From: Clostridiales bacterium
GTDB lineage: Bacteria; Bacillota; Clostridia; Lachnospirales; Bianqueaceae
Direction of reading: 5' to 3'
Assembly (NCBI GenBank): GCA_024689505.1
Contig: JAILDJ010000092.1
Location: 1-55,975 of the forward strand
Length of the DNA: 55,975 bases
The notes under the pieces were generated by a model. It searched no databases, was not told where the DNA came from, and saw only the letters and a program-made list of their open reading frames with translations. Numbering within the stretch: position 1 is the first letter of the stretch; every line of letters begins with the position of its first letter. The translations under genes and the position numbers were made by a program. Below are positions 17,185 through 25,639 of the stretch, piece after piece.

Positions 17185-18789
17185 TCACTGTCCCCCGTTT
17201 GCCGTGACCATATACAGATCCTCTACACCGCGGAACACATGGTGCTGCGACGGAGTAAGATGACCATAGATCCCCGCACCTGTCATAGAGGCCTGTTTCT
17301 TGAAGAACAGGCAGTAGTACGGCAGATCATCGGCCAACTGGTCTCCCACCGAAACAAAGCCCTGATGGACATCCTGCGCGGCTGTTTTAGAACTGATCTG
17401 GCTGATCCGATCCGACATTTGGCTGCTGACGTAGCCCGGATAGTTCTGATCCGAGATCAGCATATCGGCCAACTCTATGTCTGAATCCACGTTCCGCCGC
17501 TCCAAGGCAAGCTCGTAATTACGATCGATCAGATCCTGCAGATACTCTGTCCGTGCCTTGAGCCGGATGTCTAAAATGATACCTTGCTCCGCCATCTCCG
17601 CGCGCATTTCCTCCGCGATATGGGTCTCAAGTTCATCCTCGCTGTTGATCAGTATCGTAAACCTGTGCTGCTCCGTCATATCCAGAAGCTCCGCGACCTT
17701 TTCCGAACTCTGTCCATAGCGGGACGGATTGGTCGGACCATACCAGCGGACCGGTGAGATCGGTACTTCTGTAACATCCCCTTTATCCACAAGCGTGGAT
17801 CGCAGGATCCGCTGCGCGTCGAGCGCGTACGCAATAGCCTTGCGCTGATCCCGTTCCCTGATCTCGTTCAGATTGAACGTGACCGCTTCCAGCTCGGATG
17901 TAGAGAACGTATGCAGCGTAACGTCCCCATTGTTCATATAGGTGCTCCAGGGAATGTCCGGACTATAGACCAGATTGGTGATCCCCCGGTCGAAGGAATC
18001 CATCCGGACCTCGCTGCGGGTCAGCATGATCTCCGCGTCGGTGATATAGGGATGCTTGCCGAAATACTCAGGGTTCTCGGTCAAAACGAACCGCTCCATA
18101 CGTTCGTAGGAAACGACTTTGTACGGACCGGAGCCCATGGGCTCGGTCGCGTGTGTGGCGTTACTGTAATAATCAGAGGAAACCACCGGGAAATACAGCC
18201 GGTTCAGATTCAAGGGTGAACTCCTGGTGAAATAGACTGTCAGATGCTCGTCATCCTTGACTGCCGACCCGGACACATACTTGACACAATCATGGAAAGA
18301 GGATTCCTCGTAACGCATCAGGACGGAGATGGAATAATCCACATCCCAGGCAGTGACTTTCTTACCATTCGACCATTTGGCCGCGGGATTGATCGTCAGT
18401 TCCGCTTCACGATTGTCCTCTGACATGGTCCATTCTACCGCTATGGACGGTTGGAGCGTTCCGGTCTCATCTACTTCCAACAGCGGACTGTACAGCAGGA
18501 AAAAGGCCTGCGCCGCATACTCATCGGTCACCAAGAGCGGATTATATACGTCCATCATGACCATGGATACGATCAGCTTACCGCCTTTTGCCGGTATAGG
18601 CGCCGGAGTCTCTGCATCGGAACTCTCCTCTGCTATAGAAGACTCCTGCGGCACCTCGCTCTCCTCCTCGGAAGTTTCTCCGCGGCGTTTCGCCTGCTGC
18701 TTTTCGATCAGCTTGCAGCCGGTCAGCAGTGAGAAAATGAGCAAGAATGCCAGTCCCTGCATCATCATGCGTCGAATTCTGTTTTTCAT
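17185..18789 (-). CDS. ABC transporter substrate-binding lipoprotein, family 5 (peptide type), orphan
   Basis: 534-residue extracytoplasmic solute-binding protein of the OppA/DppA family (SBP_bac_5). A signal peptide ends in the lipobox LLTGC (cysteine about 25), followed by a Ser/Glu-rich linker (about 35-70). The family core VEWTMSEDNREAELTI / WSNGKKVTAWDVDYS is present, as is the later LNEIRERDQRKAIAYALD region. The ATG at 18789 overlaps the coaE stop (ATGA); a start 8 codons upstream is in frame but lacks spacing. No permease or ATPase genes lie nearby, so it either serves a transporter encoded elsewhere or has another role, such as sensing. Ligand unknown. Confidence 0.85.
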   Translation of the reverse strand: MKNRIRRMMMQGLAFLLIFSLLTGCKLIEKQQAKRRGETSEEESEVPQESSIAEESSDAETPAPIPAKGGKLIVSMVMMDVYNPLLVTDEYAAQAFFLLYSPLLEVDETGTLQPSIAVEWTMSEDNREAELTINPAAKWSNGKKVTAWDVDYSISVLMRYEESSFHDCVKYVSGSAVKDDEHLTVYFTRSSPLNLNRLYFPVVSSDYYSNATHATEPMGSGPYKVVSYERMERFVLTENPEYFGKHPYITDAEIMLTRSEVRMDSFDRGITNLVYSPDIPWSTYMNNGDVTLHTFSTSELEAVTFNLNEIRERDQRKAIAYALDAQRILRSTLVDKGDVTEVPISPVRWYGPTNPSRYGQSSEKVAELLDMTEQHRFTILINSEDELETHIAEEMRAEMAEQGIILDIRLKARTEYLQDLIDRNYELALERRNVDSDIELADMLISDQNYPGYVSSQMSDRISQISSKTAAQDVHQGFVSVGDQLADDLPYYCLFFKKQASMTGAGIYGHLTPSQHHVFRGVEDLYMVTANGGQ

Positions 18790-19400
18790 ATAGTATCTGT
18801 ATACCTTTTCCAAAGGATCTTACATTGTTCTTTCAGGAAGGCCTCCGTACCGCTGCCATCCAGATAGACATCGGCCGCTTCCCGATACTTCTCTTCCGGC
18901 CACTGGCTGTTGACACGCGTTTTGGCTTCTTCTTCGGTCAGGCCGTTGCGCTGCATGATACGTCGGATCCGCGTACGTCTGTCACAGCCGACAGCCCATA
19001 CCGCATCGACCATCGTCTTAAGCTCCGACTGCAGAAGGCCATATGCCTCGATGATCATAAACGGCGCATCGTCGTCCGAGGCAAGGAACGCATCGATCTG
19101 CTGACGGATCTCCCCACAGATCGCGGGATGCGTGATGCTATTGAGCATCTCCGTATGCACTTCATCGACGAATGCGGCATCAGCCAACGCTTTGCGCACG
19201 ATCACACCATCCTTGAGGATCTGCGGACCGAACGCTTCTGTCAGCGCCTGGATGACCTCTGGCCGGGTCAGGATCTCATGCCCCACCTGATCCGCATCGA
19301 TCACAGGGATCCCGGCCGTATCTCTGAAAAACGCGGCGGCCGTGCTTTTACCCGAAGCCATGGTGCCCGTCAGGCCGATGATCTTCTTATTTTGCTTCAT
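18786..19400 (-). CDS. coaE: Dephospho-CoA kinase
   Basis: Last step of coenzyme A synthesis, phosphorylating the 3' hydroxyl of dephospho-CoA. 204 residues from the ATG at 19400 (MKQNKKIIGLTGTMASGKST), where the P-loop GTMASGKS lies at about 12-19. IDADQVGHEI is the family's DAD-like motif. It overlaps polA by 14 bp upstream and the peptide-binding lipoprotein gene by 4 bp downstream. The upstream in-frame start at 19475 would overlap polA much further and lacks a Shine-Dalgarno. The polA-coaE pairing is common in Bacillota. Confidence 0.93.
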   Translation of the reverse strand: MKQNKKIIGLTGTMASGKSTAAAFFRDTAGIPVIDADQVGHEILTRPEVIQALTEAFGPQILKDGVIVRKALADAAFVDEVHTEMLNSITHPAICGEIRQQIDAFLASDDDAPFMIIEAYGLLQSELKTMVDAVWAVGCDRRTRIRRIMQRNGLTEEEAKTRVNSQWPEEKYREAADVYLDGSGTEAFLKEQCKILWKRYTDTI

Positions 19401-22026
19401 ACCAGTTTTCTCCCGTATGGACGTCGATCTCCAGCGGGACCAAAAGATCCGCGGCCCCCTGCATCTCTTCTTCAAGGATGCGGTAGATCTTAGCCTCTTC
19501 CGGCCGATAGACTTCCATCAGCAGTTCGTCATGTACCTGCACGATCAGGCGGCTCTTCAAGCCTTCCTTGCGGATCCGCTCATAAACACGGATCATCGCG
19601 ATCTTGATGATATCGGCGGCGCTGCCCTGGATGGGCATGTTCTTTGCGACACGTTCACCGAAGGCCCGCATGTTGAAATTGGAGGACTTGAGTTCATCGA
19701 TCGGACGTTTACGTCCGAAGATGGTCACACCGTACCCATTTTCTTTTGCCATGGCCACACAATCGTTCAGGAAACCGCGGACCCGCGGATACTGCGCGAA
19801 ATAACGGTTGATATAGTCTGCCGCTTCCTTTTGCGAAATATGCAGATCATCGCTCAGCGAGAAGGCGCTGATCCCGTATACGATGCCGAAACTGACCGCC
19901 TTGGCGGCGCTGCGCTGCGACGGAGTGATCATTTCCGGTGGCATACCGAAAACCTGTGAGGCCGTCATGGTGTGGATGTCCTGCCCTTCTTTGTAGGCAG
20001 CGATCATCTTTTCATCGGCCGACATGTGCGCCAAAAGGCGCAGTTCGATCTGTGAATAATCCGCATCCATGAAGAAATGATCCTCATCTTTCGGCACAAA
20101 AGCCTTGCGCAGCTGACGCCCCAGTTCCATACGGATGGGGATGTTCTGCAGATTCGGATCGGTACTGGACAGACGTCCCGTCGCTGTGACCGTCTGTTTG
20201 AAACGGCAATGGATCTTGCCATCTTCCGGATGGATGCAAGGTACCAGACCTTCGATATAGGTGCTGTCCAGTTTGGTCAGTTGGCGATACCGCAGCACGT
20301 CATCTACGATGGGATACCGGCCTTTGAGCTTATCCAGCACGTCCGCGGACGTGGAGTAACCGGACTTGGTCTTCTTGGCCGCCGGCAGCCCCAGCTTCTC
20401 GAAGAGGATCTGCCCCAGCTGCTTCGGTGAATTGATATTGAAAACTTCGCCCGCTGCCTGATAGATCTGATCCTGGACCCGGTCCACTTCCTCGCGCAGA
20501 GAAACACCATAGTCCTTCAGGACCTGAGGATCCACCCGGATGCCCTCGTGCTCCATGGACGCCAGGACTTCGATCAGCGGCAGTTCGATGGTTTCGAACA
20601 ATGTCAGCATATCTGCCTGTTTCAGAGCTTCCTTGAGCGCTTCCGTCATCTCCATGACCGCATGGACCTCGGCGCAGGCAAAGCTCTGCCACTGTTCCGC
20701 CTCGAGTTCCCGGATCTTTTTACGTTTTGCTCCGCTGCCCAGGATCTCCTCCTCAGCAGGAATGCTTCTATGGTTGTACGCACTGCACAGTTCCGCGATG
20801 GAATAGGCATCCTTGGAGGGATTGAGCAGGTACGCCGCGACCATGGTATCCATATATACTTTGCCGGGATAGATGCCCTCTTCCAGCATCCAGCGGATCT
20901 CTTCTTTTATATCATGACCGATCAGCAGGACCTCAGGATCCGCAAGGACCGGCAGCAATGCCTGCCGCAGTTCCGCTCCGATCCAGACCGGCTCCTGCTC
21001 ATCCGCCTGGAGGGCAAATCCGATGATCTCCTCCTCACGGGAAAGACGAAGAGCGACCCTCTTTGCTTCCGCAAGGTAGGAATGGACATCTTCCTCTGTC
21101 CGCAATTCTTTGACGCTTGCCAGCGTTGCTTCTTTTTTGGTCTCCGGCTCGATCCTGGACGTGAACCGCTCCAGCAGACTTTTGAAATTATATCGTTTCA
21201 AGAGCGACAGCCACGCATCGTCAAGGAAATTGTCTTCATTCCATTCCGGCACGACACTGTCTTCCAACGGAACGTCGGTACAGATGGTCGCAAGTTTCAG
21301 GCTGAAACGCGCCTGATCCGCGAACTCTTTCAGATTCTGCGCAGCCCGCGGCGGCTTGACTTCATCCGCGTGCAGGATGGCTTCCTCCACCGTACCGTAC
21401 TGGGCGATGATCTTTGCCGCCGTCTTCTCCCCGATGGAAGGTACGCCCGGGATATTGTCGGAACTATCGCCCATCAGCGCTTTCATCTGCAGGAACCCAG
21501 CGGGGTCTGCCCCATACTTGGACACCACGTCCGCCGGGTAATAGGATTCCAGTTCGGTTCCGCCCTTCTGTGTTTTGGGGATCATGATCTTGATATGATC
21601 CGTAGCCAGCTGCAGCAGATCCCGGTCACCGGAAAGAATCGTGACTTCGGTACCTTTGGCGGCATACTTACGAGCGAGCGTACCCAGGATATCGTCTGCC
21701 TCGTAACCTTCTTTGCTGAAAGAAGGGATCCTGACAGCGGCAAGCATGTCCTGGATGATGGGGATCTGCGAAAGCAGTTCTTCCGGCATTTTACTGCGTG
21801 TCCCCTTGTATTCCGCGTACATTTTATGACGGAACGTCGGCGTTTTCAAATCGAACGCAGCTGCGACAGCCGTAGGCTCCTCCAGCTTCATGACCCTGAG
21901 CAGGATCGCGAAAAAGCCGTAGGCAGCATTGGTATAGATGCCCTCGGCGTTGGACAGCAGCGGGATCCCGTAAAAAGCACGGTTAGCGATCGAATATCCA
22001 TCGATCAAAAGTAGTTTTCCTGCCAT
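19387..22026 (-). CDS. polA: DNA polymerase I
   Basis: Repair and Okazaki-fragment polymerase, 879 residues. The 5' nuclease domain is at about 1-290 (LLIDGYSIANRAFY, GYEADDILGTLA, LSGDRDLLQL, GDSSDNIPGVPSIGEKTA). The 3'-5' exonuclease-like domain is at about 310-480. The polymerase domain is at about 490-879, with motif A DADYSQIELRLLAHMS, motif B RSAAKAVSFGIVYGISAF and motif C QVHDELLMEV. The exonuclease domain lacks the first acidic pair of the DEDD site (VALRLSREEE where D-x-E is expected) and has HDIKEE at the third, so proofreading is probably inactive, as known for Bacillus and Thermus Pol I. First gene of the long minus-strand block, with a promoter at 22065-22093. Confidence 0.97.
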   Translation of the reverse strand: MAGKLLLIDGYSIANRAFYGIPLLSNAEGIYTNAAYGFFAILLRVMKLEEPTAVAAAFDLKTPTFRHKMYAEYKGTRSKMPEELLSQIPIIQDMLAAVRIPSFSKEGYEADDILGTLARKYAAKGTEVTILSGDRDLLQLATDHIKIMIPKTQKGGTELESYYPADVVSKYGADPAGFLQMKALMGDSSDNIPGVPSIGEKTAAKIIAQYGTVEEAILHADEVKPPRAAQNLKEFADQARFSLKLATICTDVPLEDSVVPEWNEDNFLDDAWLSLLKRYNFKSLLERFTSRIEPETKKEATLASVKELRTEEDVHSYLAEAKRVALRLSREEEIIGFALQADEQEPVWIGAELRQALLPVLADPEVLLIGHDIKEEIRWMLEEGIYPGKVYMDTMVAAYLLNPSKDAYSIAELCSAYNHRSIPAEEEILGSGAKRKKIRELEAEQWQSFACAEVHAVMEMTEALKEALKQADMLTLFETIELPLIEVLASMEHEGIRVDPQVLKDYGVSLREEVDRVQDQIYQAAGEVFNINSPKQLGQILFEKLGLPAAKKTKSGYSTSADVLDKLKGRYPIVDDVLRYRQLTKLDSTYIEGLVPCIHPEDGKIHCRFKQTVTATGRLSSTDPNLQNIPIRMELGRQLRKAFVPKDEDHFFMDADYSQIELRLLAHMSADEKMIAAYKEGQDIHTMTASQVFGMPPEMITPSQRSAAKAVSFGIVYGISAFSLSDDLHISQKEAADYINRYFAQYPRVRGFLNDCVAMAKENGYGVTIFGRKRPIDELKSSNFNMRAFGERVAKNMPIQGSAADIIKIAMIRVYERIRKEGLKSRLIVQVHDELLMEVYRPEEAKIYRILEEEMQGAADLLVPLEIDVHTGENWYEAK

Positions 22027-22064
22027 GATCTTCTCCCTTCATACGCGAAAACAGTTACTGACAC

Positions 22065-22093
22065 AGTATATCATATTTCGATTGATATGTCCA
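22065..22093 (-). promoter_or_regulatory. Promoter of the polA-coaE block
   Basis: Minus strand TGGACA (22088-22093), 17-bp spacer, TATACT (22065-22070), about 40 bp before the polA ATG. Confidence 0.65.
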
Positions 22094-22120
22094 TTTTTTG
22101 CGTAAAACTTGATAAAATGC

Positions 22121-22149
22121 TTGACACTGCCCAGCATGCATGATATTAT
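22121..22149 (+). promoter_or_regulatory. Promoter of tRNA-Leu
   Basis: TTGACA (22121-22126), 17-bp spacer, TATTAT (22144-22149), 33 bp before the tRNA. It probably also serves the S1-domain gene downstream, because I see no second promoter in the 35-bp gap between them. Confidence 0.8.
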
Positions 22150-22182
22150 ATCATTTGCCTATCTATGAAGATAGACCCGTCT

Positions 22183-22266
22183 GCGGATGTGGCGGAACTG
22201 GCAGACGCAGCAGACTCAAAATCTGCCGATGGTAACATCGTGGGGGTTCGATTCCCTTCATCCGCA
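22183..22266 (+). tRNA. tRNA-Leu (anticodon CAA)
   Basis: 84-base class II tRNA with a long variable arm. The acceptor GCGGATG pairs with CATCCGC, discriminator A. The anticodon loop CTCAAAA gives CAA, reading UUG. The T arm contains GGTTCGATTCC. CCA is not encoded. Confidence 0.95.
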
Positions 22267-22301
22267 TTTTCCCATTATATTTATGTTAGGAGAGAGTAAG
22301 T

Positions 22302-22694
22302 ATGAGCGTAGAACTGAATGCTGTTATGAAAGGTAAAGTCACCGGGATCCAGTCCTTTGGTGCTTTTGTAGAGCTGGAAGGCGAGAAGAAGCAGGGCCTT
22401 GTCCACATCTCCGAGGTTTCCAACACTTATGTCAAGGACATCAACGAGTTCCTGACCGTCGGCCAGGAAGTTGAAGTCAAGGTCATCAAGATCGACGAAG
22501 AAAAGGGTAAGATCTCCCTTTCCATGCGTGCTCTTATGCCGGAGCCGGAGCGCAAAGAGCGTTCTGAGCGTCCTCGCCGCGAGCGCCGTCCCGGCCGTCG
22601 TCCGAGCAGCCAGCCTGTATCTTATAAGGATCCGCAGGAAGAGGGCTTCAACATGCTGGGCGAAGAGCTGAAGAAGCTCAACCTGGACCTGTAA
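22302..22694 (+). CDS. Small S1-domain RNA-binding protein (GSP13/YabR-like)
   Basis: 130 residues: one S1 RNA-binding domain (about 5-76: GKVTGIQSFGAFVEL, KQGLVHISEVS, KVIKIDEEKGKISLSMR) and a basic Arg/Pro/Ser-rich tail (about 80-106), ending in an acidic tip (FNMLGEELKKLNLDL). The build matches the B. subtilis general stress protein 13 and YabR group, thought to associate with ribosomes. A strong AGGAGAG lies 8-9 bases before the ATG. It lies 35 bp after tRNA-Leu, so the mRNA is probably released by tRNA 3' processing. It is followed by a good terminator and then long hairpin copy 2. Confidence 0.88.
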   Translation: MSVELNAVMKGKVTGIQSFGAFVELEGEKKQGLVHISEVSNTYVKDINEFLTVGQEVEVKVIKIDEEKGKISLSMRALMPEPERKERSERPRRERRPGRRPSSQPVSYKDPQEEGFNMLGEELKKLNLDL

Positions 22695-22705
22695 TCCAAA
22701 AAACA

Positions 22706-22730
22706 GACCGTTCTATGAACGGTCCTTTTT
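22706..22730 (+). terminator. Rho-independent terminator after the S1-domain gene
   Basis: Stem GACCGTTC / GAACGGTC, loop TAT, then CTTTTT. It starts 11 bp after the stop codon. Confidence 0.85.
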
Positions 22731-22732
22731 AT

Positions 22733-22850
22733 TTCCGAAATCAGTAATGAAAGGACATCGGGAATATATCCTCTGCTCGCTCGCTTGCTAAAGCAAAAAT
22801 CGCTCACAGAGGATATATTCCCGATGTCCTTATATTTATCTGATTCGGAA
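22733..22850 (+). repeat. Long hairpin with conserved loop, copy 2
   Basis: Perfect 25-bp arms (22751-22775 and 22807-22831) around a 31-base loop. Beyond a small internal loop the pairing continues as TTCCGA-A-ATCAG / CTGATTCGGAA, so the whole structure spans about 118 bp. Read on the minus strand the loop is nearly identical to that of copy 3 (GAGCGATTTTTGCTTTAGCA). Its orientation therefore matches the plus-strand S1 gene it follows, opposite to copies 1, 3 and 4, which follow minus-strand genes. Confidence 0.75.
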
Positions 22851-22973
22851 GTAAATGGACCGCTTAGGATCGGTTCTTTTATTATATTGGGATGAGGGTT
22901 GTTTCCTGGTGTCGTATAATTAAGTTGTTTTTGATCGTTTCTGTAATGTTGAGATGTGAAGTGAGATATTAAT

Positions 22974-23052
22974 AGGGGCCTTCTCCATATACCCTCATGA
23001 GCGATTTTTGCTTTAGCAAGCTAGCGAATGAGGGTATATGGTGAAGGCCCCT
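22974..23052 (-). repeat. Long hairpin with conserved loop, copy 3 (3' end of gerW operon)
   Basis: 25-bp arms with one mismatch (22974-22998 and 23028-23052) around a 29-base loop, GAGCG...AGCGA on the plus strand with an inner TTGC-TTTA-GCAA stem. It begins 12 bp after the gerW stop. There is no other terminator between gerW and this element, and no T-run after it. Arms share ATATACCCTC next to the loop, compare ATATCCTC in copies 1 and 2. Confidence 0.75.
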
Positions 23053-23064
23053 GTTGTATCTTCC

Positions 23065-23457
23065 TTATAATTCCTGCACGGTCTCTTTGATGATCTCATC
23101 CTCTTCTTTATGTGTACCTTTGAACTTATCTAAAAGGTCAGGTACCATATCGAGGACTTTGGTGACTGTATCCTGCTGTTTGATATTGACCAGGCGGGTC
23201 TGTCCATCTTTGATGACCAGTACCGAACTGGCAGACATCTTCGCGCCGACACCTCCGACGGCATTCTTTCCGCTGGGCAGTTTCTCCGCTTTCTTCTGCT
23301 TGCTGCCGACACCTGCACCAAACTGTACGTCGACCAACGGAAGGACGATCGTATCACCGATCGTGATCGGTTCCCCGACGACCGTCTTGGTCGTGATGAA
23401 CTCCTCCATCGCCGAGAGCAGGTCTTTCAGTGATTCCTGAGCTGCGTTGATTCCCAT
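23065..23457 (-). CDS. gerW: GerW family sporulation protein (YtfJ)
   Basis: 130-residue cytosolic protein of the GerW/YtfJ family, which in Bacillus is made in the forespore and needed for normal germination. The core is family-like: ESLKDLLSAMEEFITTKTVVGEPITIGDTIVLPLVDVQFGAG, summarised here by VVGEPI, TIVLPLVDV and FGAGVG, then GGVGAKMSASSVLVI. The start is the ATG at 23457, with GGGAGG 7 bases upstream; the ATG 15 bases earlier overlaps that ribosome-binding site. It lies directly after the DUF2953 gene, the same pairing as ytfI-ytfJ in Bacillus, which supports the call and suggests a spore-forming lineage. Confidence 0.9.
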   Translation of the reverse strand: MGINAAQESLKDLLSAMEEFITTKTVVGEPITIGDTIVLPLVDVQFGAGVGSKQKKAEKLPSGKNAVGGVGAKMSASSVLVIKDGQTRLVNIKQQDTVTKVLDMVPDLLDKFKGTHKEEDEIIKETVQEL

Positions 23458-23472
23458 ATCTTTTCCTCCCAT

Positions 23473-24618
23473 TTATTTCTTTCGAATGAATTTGATCAGT
23501 TTCCAGACCCTGGGGCATACCGCCAGGCGCAGGACCGGGAACAGGACCATATAGGATTGCAGGTGTCCCTTGCAGTAAAGAGAACCTGCGAGGATCTTTT
23601 CTTCAAAATCAGGTGTCAGATCCACCTCATAACGACTGATGCCGTAGGTCATACAGCTGAGCATAGCATATGCCGCGGCTATTTTCCCCGTCGTAACAGG
23701 ACTGTCCAGCCCATAGATGCCGTTCAGCCGGAAAACACTGGGTTTGATGTTACGGACGAGCTTGCGCAGCTGCCGGATCAAAAGCCAGGTCAGGAATGCA
23801 CGATCCGGATAGTCCATGTACTTGTGGTACATGCTTTCGAGTTTGAAGGTCTTCTCCTCTATACTCTCGCGCGTGGCATCGATCTTATCGGCCACCCCCT
23901 GCACTTTCTCTTCCGTCTGTTCCCAGGCCTGAAAGACTTTGCCAAGGAGCGGATGGGAAGCGTCGAACTGTACTTCCCTGCCTGTGATAGCTGAAACCGC
24001 GATATAGTCATACAACGGTTCGTATGGCTGCTTTTCCGGCTTCTCTTTCTTGGGTTTCTTCTCTTTTTTCTTCTTCTGCGGTTTTTCTTCCGCGACAAGT
24101 TCTGGTTCTGCCTCCGGCTCTTCCGGTGCTTCCTCGGCGGGAGCGGAGATCTGCTCCGACGCAGCCTCTTCCGCCACCGTCTGCGGGGCTGTGACCTCTT
24201 CTGGCACAGGTTCTTCAGGTGCTGCCGGCTCGATCTGCGGTTCAGCGGTCTGGTCAGGTGTCTCCTCCGCCGCGATCTCTTCTGCCGCGGATGTTTCAAC
24301 CACAGATTCCGGTGCTTTTTCTTCTTTCTTATCCCCAAACAGCTGCTTATGGATCCACGCGATCCTCAGCACGCCTTCCAGTTTTTTATCCTGGAACCGC
24401 ACATCTGCACGCACGAGGCGCAGCAATGTATGCACGCGGACCCTGGCCTGGTAGTCTTTGGTCTGGCTTTCACCGGACGCTTCCACCTTGTAAAGGATCG
24501 GGAAGAAGAATACCAGCAGCAGGATGAGCAGGATCAGCCCAAGAATGCCCGCAACGGTCCACCCCAGGACTTTCAGGATGATGAGCAGGATCTTACCGAT
24601 CACTGCAAGTACACTCAT
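23473..24618 (-). CDS. DUF2953 membrane protein (YtfI-like) with long charged linker
   Basis: 381 residues. N-terminal membrane segment at about 7-38 (hydrophobic, Leu/Ile/Val-rich), then a beta-type region YKVEASGESQTKDYQARVRVHTLLRLVRADV. A low-complexity linker rich in Ala, Glu and Pro (about 100-185) ends in a run of lysines. The C-terminal DUF2953 part follows (LLIRQLRKLVRNIKPSVFRLNGIYGLDSPVTTGK, in pieces: IKPSVFRLNGIYGLDSP, TTGKIAAAYAML, VDLTPDFEEKILAGSLYCKG). Start ATG 24618 has GGAGGTG and overlaps the DUF1461 stop by 4 bp. DUF2953 proteins sit beside GerW in many spore-formers; their biochemical role is unknown to me. Confidence 0.85.
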   Translation of the reverse strand: MSVLAVIGKILLIILKVLGWTVAGILGLILLILLLVFFFPILYKVEASGESQTKDYQARVRVHTLLRLVRADVRFQDKKLEGVLRIAWIHKQLFGDKKEEKAPESVVETSAAEEIAAEETPDQTAEPQIEPAAPEEPVPEEVTAPQTVAEEAASEQISAPAEEAPEEPEAEPELVAEEKPQKKKKEKKPKKEKPEKQPYEPLYDYIAVSAITGREVQFDASHPLLGKVFQAWEQTEEKVQGVADKIDATRESIEEKTFKLESMYHKYMDYPDRAFLTWLLIRQLRKLVRNIKPSVFRLNGIYGLDSPVTTGKIAAAYAMLSCMTYGISRYEVDLTPDFEEKILAGSLYCKGHLQSYMVLFPVLRLAVCPRVWKLIKFIRKK

Positions 24619-25322
24619 CCACTCACCTCCGCTCTCTTCGGGCGGCCGGATCTCAGCCATCCGATCAAGCTTCCGATAAACAGGAGCACGAAAGGAACAC
24701 CGAAGATCAGACCGATCCGCATAGCTGTATCAAAGAAGAATTCTTCCGGCAGCATGTTGATCATCAAAGACACGTCAGGATCCAGCAGCCAAAGATCATT
24801 ATCGAAAAAGATCTCGTGGAACCGGATGAACGCCGTATCAAAATGCCCAACGACATAAATGACCAGGATCGTAAAGCACAGCAGGATCACGCCCCAGGTG
24901 AGCACCGTTGCCCGGCTCAGACTCCGGGACCGCTCGGGAAACCTGGAAAAGATCCATATCAGGAGCAGCACGATCAAAAGACCTGTACCGACGTTGCGGA
25001 TCAGGAATCCCTTGCGGAACAGTTCCTTTACATCCACCATGTGCAGCTTTTCCCGCTCGTCAAAGGCCTCGCGCTTTACACCGGCGACTTCGACTTCGAT
25101 CACCAGATCCTCACGGTCATCAGACAGATACCGCAGCGTTTCATCGAACAGACGGTCCACGCCCGCTTCCGACATGGAAAGGACCCGGGGAATATCGTAT
25201 TTACGCATTTCCCGGTATACGTACGGTCTGTTGAAAATGGAGATCTGCAGGGCGGTAAAAAACAATACAACTAAAAAGCATAAGGAAATAAGGACCGCCA
25301 GGATCTCCCGAACCGTCTTCAT
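24615..25322 (-). CDS. DUF1461 integral membrane protein (TIGR01906 type)
   Basis: 235 residues with four membrane helices (about 7-28, 109-127, 141-161 and 205-224). Between helices 1 and 2 an extracytoplasmic loop contains the segment YVYREMRKYDIPRVLSMSE. The family-typical VVGHFDTAFIRFHEIFFDNDLWLLDP follows helix 3, with many conserved F, H, D and W residues. Function of the family is not established. It overlaps both neighbours by 4 bp (ATGA at each end), so it is translationally coupled within the gerW operon. Confidence 0.85.
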   Translation of the reverse strand: MKTVREILAVLISLCFLVVLFFTALQISIFNRPYVYREMRKYDIPRVLSMSEAGVDRLFDETLRYLSDDREDLVIEVEVAGVKREAFDEREKLHMVDVKELFRKGFLIRNVGTGLLIVLLLIWIFSRFPERSRSLSRATVLTWGVILLCFTILVIYVVGHFDTAFIRFHEIFFDNDLWLLDPDVSLMINMLPEEFFFDTAMRIGLIFGVPFVLLFIGSLIGWLRSGRPKRAEVSG

Positions 25323-25639
25323 GTATACAACTCCTTCAGATCGTTCTTTAAGGCCTTTAAGCCGGGATCACGCATAAGCGCCCCTTCGACCGCGTTTTGA
25401 AACAGAGTGACCGCGGCACCGTAACTGTCCGCGATCCCTATGATAATGAGGCCGTCCTCCTGTTCGCCGGAGACGGCCTTATATAATTCTTTTGTGGAAT
25501 AGATCTCCGCAGTATACGATGCACGACCGCTTACGCAGAGTACGAACAGTTCCGGAGCTGTCTCCCTCTCTGACACGACATGGATCCATGCTTGTTTTTT
25601 CAGAGGATCGCTCGTGATCAGACGGTCAGACAGTTTCAC
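25319..25639 (-). CDS. Small hypothetical protein
   Basis: 106 residues, soluble, no signal peptide or membrane segment. Mixed alpha/beta pattern: strands ELFVLCVSGR and DGLIIIGIADS, helices AAVTLFQNAVEGALM and KALKNDLKEL. I do not recognise the family. It is supported as a gene by 4-bp overlaps with the genes on both sides and by codon use like theirs. Confidence 0.65.
   Translation of the reverse strand: MKLSDRLITSDPLKKQAWIHVVSERETAPELFVLCVSGRASYTAEIYSTKELYKAVSGEQEDGLIIIGIADSYGAAVTLFQNAVEGALMRDPGLKALKNDLKELYT

Noticed and set aside
20548-22014. 488-residue plus-strand open frame opposite polA
   Set aside because: Mirror of polA codon usage; all polA motifs are intact on the minus strand and this frame shows no recognisable domain.
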